From the NCBI GenBank assembly GCA_026413805.1, contig JAOAKE010000037.1, positions 1 to 8,614 of the forward strand: 8,614 bases of DNA, given 5' to 3'. The first letter of the stretch is position 1. The number at the start of each line of letters is the position of its first letter. This document shows positions 6,147 through 8,614 of this stretch, piece by piece. The DNA comes from Microcaldota archaeon. Lineage in GTDB: Archaea > Micrarchaeota > Micrarchaeia > Anstonellales > Anstonellaceae. Made by a program: the position numbers and the translations under genes. The notes beneath the pieces were generated by a model. The model had not been told where the DNA came from. It did no database searches and saw only the letters and a program-made list of their open reading frames with translations.

Positions 6147-6771
6147 ATTCTGTTTCGGGTGCACATGCAAGAATCGCTTTTTTTGCTGCTTCAACTTTTT
6201 GTTGAGGGAGGCCTGGAGGGAAGACAACACAGAGTCTTCCTTCTTTTAGTTCTACCTCTGCAGATATCCCCAGCTCTTCAAGGATAGCCTTTGCTTTCTT
6301 TTCAGGCTCTGAAATCACTTCGTGGACCTTTAGGGTGTAAATTACTGATTCACCTGCAAGCGGGTGGTTAAAGTCAACTACAACCCTGCCAGAAGTGACG
6401 GATTTGACCCTTGCAGCAATCCCGTCTAAAGTAACCAGCATGCCAGGAACCGGTTTTATATTCTGCTTGATGAATTCTTTTTCAGGCAGTAGCCGCACAA
6501 GGGCAGGCTGCCTTAAGCCAAATGCCTTTTCAGGGGATATCATAAACTCCTCTGATTTTCCCAAGGTGGATGCAACAATGGCGTCTTCCATGCCACGCAT
6601 TATTACGTTCTGCCCGAAGACTGTTAGCTTGGGCTTGTATTCTTTTCCCTCCTCATAAATTCCAGCTTCTAATGCAAGCTGCCGGTCGGTGGTTTCAAAT
6701 ACCATGCCATTTGAAGCCAGCCGCCCAGTATAGTCTATTCGCACAAGGTCTCCTTTTTTTACTTTTACCAT
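6133..6771 (-). CDS. SlyD-like FKBP-type peptidyl-prolyl cis-trans isomerase
   Basis: A 212-aa protein that speeds cis-trans isomerisation of prolyl bonds and probably acts as a folding chaperone in the cytoplasm. The FKBP core starts with KGDLVRIDYTGRL (active-site Tyr14) and has VFGQNVIMRGMEDAIVA (about 51-67). The flap-type insert domain typical of SlyD follows (about 72-125), and the core resumes with VVVDFNHPLAGE (130-141). A further alpha/beta domain of about 55 residues ends the protein, as in long archaeal FKBPs; there is no His-rich metal-binding tail as in E. coli SlyD. Start: I prefer ATG 6771 over an in-frame ATG at 6786. Relatives begin close to this lysine-rich strand, the context is TTGGCATG, and box A is centred 27 nt upstream; the 6786 start would be only 12 nt from it. 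No signal peptide is present. Confidence 0.92.
   Translation of the reverse strand: MVKVKKGDLVRIDYTGRLASNGMVFETTDRQLALEAGIYEEGKEYKPKLTVFGQNVIMRGMEDAIVASTLGKSEEFMISPEKAFGLRQPALVRLLPEKEFIKQNIKPVPGMLVTLDGIAARVKSVTSGRVVVDFNHPLAGESVIYTLKVHEVISEPEKKAKAILEELGISAEVELKEGRLCVVFPPGLPQQKVEAAKKAILACAPETEFKSS
6178..6184 (+). terminator. Possible oligo-T terminator of the purH-nadM run
   Basis: A run of seven T lies 32 nt after the stop of the 240-aa gene, with TTTTT shortly after at about 6195-6200. Archaeal RNA polymerase can terminate at such T tracts without a hairpin. The run is inside the 3' end of the convergent FKBP gene, where it encodes lysine/alanine codons, so coding demand could also explain it. 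Confidence 0.3.
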
Positions 6772-6793
6772 GCCAAAACCTGCCATCGTTTCA

Positions 6794-6803
6794 TTTTATA
6801 AAA
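6794..6803 (-). promoter_or_regulatory. Box A of the FKBP gene
   Basis: TTTTATAAAA is a perfect 10-bp palindrome and a good match to the archaeal TATA box. Read on the minus strand it is centred about 27 nt before ATG 6771, which predicts a leaderless FKBP transcript and decides between the two possible starts. Confidence 0.6.
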
Positions 6804-6817
6804 CTATTAGAGCTGAT

Positions 6818-6829
6818 ACTAACACTAAC
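6818..6829. repeat. Tandem ACTAAC pair in a divergent promoter region
   Basis: ACTAAC occurs twice in direct tandem between the box A of the FKBP gene and the box A of the 390-aa gene. The position would suit a regulator binding site, but two short units can arise by chance. Confidence 0.25.
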
Positions 6830-6850
6830 CGCACATTATCGCATGAATGA

Positions 6851-6859
6851 TTAATAAAA
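6851..6859 (+). promoter_or_regulatory. Box A-like element of the 390-aa surface protein gene
   Basis: TTAATAAAA is centred about 25 nt before ATG 6880, consistent with a leaderless transcript. A second AT-rich stretch, CTTTTAAGG (6864-6872), is too close to the ATG to be the TATA box. AAGGGG before the ATG could be a weak Shine-Dalgarno sequence if a leader exists. Confidence 0.45.
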
Positions 6860-6879
6860 CGTGCTTTTAAGGGGCTTGC

Positions 6880-8052
6880 ATGAAAAAAGAGGATTGGTAT
6901 AAGCTAATAGTCCTTGTCATCGTCGCTGTTTTCGTTTTTCAAATGATATCGTTCAGCGTCCTAAACCAAAACAAGCCAGCAGGAGGCCCTTCAGCTTCCT
7001 CTCCTAAGATAAGCGTGAATGGGCAAGGCGAAGCCAACGTGACAATTGTGCGCTATGAGCCTTATGTAATGGTTAAAGGAGGCGAAGAAGGGCAGGTGAA
7101 AAATATAAGCAAAAAGCTCATCGATGAGGGTAAGGCAACCCATGCCTTCCAGCAAGACGAGTGGCTTGTTGTAGGGTTAAAGTCTGGAAAAGATGTGCCT
7201 TCTGCTGCTCAGGAATTTGAAAAGGTAAACGCCTCGGTTTTTGCAAGCGCAGCCCTTTCTACTTCCTCCAAGATAAAAGTTTCAGGGGACGGCATAACCA
7301 CGATGATAGATGGCACAAGCTTTACCATGCGAATCTCTCCCTATTTTGAGGAGGGGGAGGTGGTTGAGGCAATCTTTTCTGCATCTGTAGTCAATGGGCA
7401 AATAGTCCAGATAGAAAATTTCCTTTTCCTTCCAGTGCAGGTTAAGGGCGCAGTGGTAAAAGCGCAATTGACTGCTGAGCCAAAAACTGAGAAGATTATT
7501 GAAATAGGCTGGAAAGACCGAATTGCTGCTAAGGAAAAATTAGCAAGCAGCAAGGCAACCTATAAGCCCCATTCCTATATTGAAATACCCCAAAATGCAA
7601 GCGAACAGCAGCTTTCTACTCTTCGTTCAAAGGGCGCAAGCTACATAACAGGCATTCAGCCAGGCATCATAAGCGTGAGAAATGACTTTGTAGATTATGA
7701 GAGGGCAAATGCCGATTTAGGATCAGTCGGTTTGAATGGAAGCTTCCCACCATCAATCGTCTTGCTTGAAAACATGACGCCCGAGGACATTTCCAAGGTC
7801 GCAGAGGAACTTCAAAAAGCTGGGATTAAAGCGGAATTGATAGAGAAAAAGACAGCGATGGCAGCCCTTCCAAAAGAGATTGAGTGGGGTGGAAAAAAGT
7901 TCAGGACATCCGAGGAAGAGGTTTCATTTGAGCAGATGCACGAAACAGAAGGTGGCAGCGTATTTTTGTCTATAGACTTTCTTGCCCAGGGCAGCAGGCT
8001 TTCTAAAGTCCTATCCGCCCAGCAAGTTGCATCTGGTAAAAAACCTTCTTAG
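6880..8052 (+). CDS. Membrane-anchored, probably glycosylated surface protein of unknown function
   Basis: A 390-aa protein with a short charged N-terminus (MKKEDWYK) and one hydrophobic segment (about 9-28) acting as an uncleaved anchor. The rest is likely outside the cell. Six N-glycosylation sequons support this: Asn53, 75, 117, 239, 286 and 298. There is no cysteine. The ectodomain begins with a Pro/Gly/Ser-rich linker (about 32-43). It then alternates beta-rich sequence (about 130-210) with three similar beta-alpha-beta stretches near 62-100, 231-268 and 292-330; the last has TPEDISKVAEELQKAGIKAE. I recognise no family and no catalytic motif; it could be an adhesion, cell-surface assembly or sensing protein. 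ATG 6880 has the CTTGCATG context shared with purH. It is divergent from the FKBP gene and has a gap of 91 nt before the TPR gene, so it is probably monocistronic. Confidence 0.8.
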   Translation: MKKEDWYKLIVLVIVAVFVFQMISFSVLNQNKPAGGPSASSPKISVNGQGEANVTIVRYEPYVMVKGGEEGQVKNISKKLIDEGKATHAFQQDEWLVVGLKSGKDVPSAAQEFEKVNASVFASAALSTSSKIKVSGDGITTMIDGTSFTMRISPYFEEGEVVEAIFSASVVNGQIVQIENFLFLPVQVKGAVVKAQLTAEPKTEKIIEIGWKDRIAAKEKLASSKATYKPHSYIEIPQNASEQQLSTLRSKGASYITGIQPGIISVRNDFVDYERANADLGSVGLNGSFPPSIVLLENMTPEDISKVAEELQKAGIKAELIEKKTAMAALPKEIEWGGKKFRTSEEEVSFEQMHETEGGSVFLSIDFLAQGSRLSKVLSAQQVASGKKPS

Positions 8053-8084
8053 CAAAGCAGCCCCTGAGGCAGTTGCTGCGGATG

Positions 8085-8094
8085 GTTTATAAAC
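8085..8094. promoter_or_regulatory. Distal palindromic TATA-like element before the TPR gene
   Basis: GTTTATAAAC is a perfect 10-bp palindrome and a good box A match, about 54 nt before ATG 8144. It could drive a longer leader or be a regulator site; a second TATA-like element lies 15-20 nt downstream. Confidence 0.35.
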
Positions 8095-8104
8095 ATCAGC
8101 CGAA

Positions 8105-8112
8105 TTTTATAT
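8105..8112 (+). promoter_or_regulatory. Proximal box A of the TPR gene
   Basis: TTTTATAT is centred about 35 nt before ATG 8144, so transcription would start near 8134-8136, giving a leader of about 8-10 nt. AAGGGA (8131-8136) sits seven nt before the ATG and could be a weak ribosome-binding site. Confidence 0.45.
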
Positions 8113-8128
8113 CTCAACACTAGAGATA
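8110..8128. repeat. Inverted repeat TATCTC-N7-GAGATA
   Basis: A perfect 6-bp inverted repeat with a 7-nt centre overlaps the downstream edge of the proximal TATA-like element and lies before the predicted transcription start of the TPR gene. This is a position where a dimeric repressor could block initiation. The repeat is short, so chance is possible. Confidence 0.4.
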
Positions 8129-8143
8129 AAAAGGGAATCCAGC

Positions 8144-8614
8144 ATGGCAGACAAGCCCAGCCCTACTGATGCAAACACCTACTACCACCGTGGAAATGAA
8201 TACTATGAAAAAGGAGAGTATGAAAAAGCGATAGAAGCCTATAATACAGCCATCATTCTCAACCCGACATTTTCTGAAGCTTACTTTAACAGGGGGCTTT
8301 GCCATTACAACTTAAAGAACTTTGACCGGGCCATAATTGACTATTCCAAGGCAGCTGAGCTTGACCCGAAAAACCCACGCATCTACAATAACAGGGGAGA
8401 TGCGTACTATCGCAAGCAGGAGTTCAACGCGGCAATAGAAGACTACGACCGCGCCCTTGCGCTCGACCCAAAATACTTAAAGGCGTATTATAACCGGGGG
8501 CTTGCATATGCCTGCTTGCAGGATTACGAAAAGGCAGTAGAAGACTTTACAGAAGTGATAAAGCTCAACCCTGAATTTGCCGATGCATATCACATCCGCG
8601 GGCTTGCCTATGAC
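8144..8614 (+). CDS. TPR-repeat protein, 5' part only
   Basis: The reading frame is open from ATG 8144 to the window edge (157 codons) and continues beyond it. After a short leader (MADKPSPTDA) it consists of tandem 34-residue tetratricopeptide repeats starting near residues 12, 46, 80, 114 and 148. Each has the TPR pattern, for example YYHRGNEYYEKGEYEKAIEA with the repeat-closing LNP/LDP (NPTFSEAY, DPKNPRIY, DPKYLKAY, NPEFADAY). Such repeats form helical scaffolds for protein-protein contacts. No signal peptide or membrane segment precedes them, so it is probably cytoplasmic, unless a downstream domain outside the window says otherwise. The partner and function cannot be told from this part. 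Start chosen: the only ATG before the first repeat, in the GCATG context of this region. Confidence 0.9.
   Translation, partial: MADKPSPTDANTYYHRGNEYYEKGEYEKAIEAYNTAIILNPTFSEAYFNRGLCHYNLKNFDRAIIDYSKAAELDPKNPRIYNNRGDAYYRKQEFNAAIEDYDRALALDPKYLKAYYNRGLAYACLQDYEKAVEDFTEVIKLNPEFADAYHIRGLAYD

Noticed and set aside
8057..8079. GCAGC/GCTGC hairpin after the 390-aa gene as a terminator
   Set aside because: The stem is only 5 bp with a large loop and no T run follows; it is more likely chance.
1..8614. Mobile element, CRISPR, toxin-antitoxin or defence system
   Set aside because: No transposase, integrase, regularly spaced repeats, tRNA-like attachment site or recognisable defence gene was found; the genes read as ordinary chromosomal ones.

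Overview
The window looks archaeal. It encodes an archaeal-type NMN adenylyltransferase (NadM) and a long archaeal SlyD-like FKBP isomerase. Most start codons have no Shine-Dalgarno sequence but do have an AT-rich, box A-like element about 25-27 nt upstream of the ATG, as in archaeal leaderless transcription. Short intergenic gaps, small genes and a moderate base composition would fit a small-genome DPANN-type lineage. That placement is inference; no rRNA or lineage marker lies here.

Layout, left to right. (1) 2-226 (+): the 3' end of an unrecognised gene, interrupted by an in-frame TGA. Its final stop overlaps the stop of the next, convergent gene. (2) 223-2927 (-): a two-gene operon for membrane proteins with bacterial-PH-2 (YdbS/YdbT-like, DUF304) domains. 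A 203-aa single-module protein comes first, then a 694-aa protein with four modules. (3) 3008-3250 (-): a very lysine-rich 80-aa protein of unknown function, divergent from purH across a shared TTTAAA promoter. (4) 3313-6146 (+): a tight run of purH (bifunctional AICAR formyltransferase/IMP cyclohydrolase), nadM and a 240-aa protein that may be a very divergent PEP-synthase-type ATP-grasp protein. Gaps are only 14-15 nt. (5) 6133-6771 (-): the FKBP isomerase, overlapping the end of the previous gene by 14 nt. (6) 6880-8052 (+): a cysteine-free, membrane-anchored, probably glycosylated surface protein of unknown function. (7) 8144-8614 (+): the start of a TPR-repeat protein that runs off the window.

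PurH makes IMP, the precursor of the ATP that NadM uses to build NAD, so these two neighbours fit a shared nucleotide/cofactor theme; the third gene may belong to it. The PH-2 pair, the anchored surface protein and the isomerase fit envelope and protein-folding roles. No tRNA, rRNA, CRISPR array, insertion sequence or phage gene was seen, and no gene-free stretch exceeds about 110 bases. The parts most worth a second look are the four-module PH-2 protein, the 240-aa purH-nadM neighbour, the repeat structure in the surface protein, and the uniform leaderless start signature.
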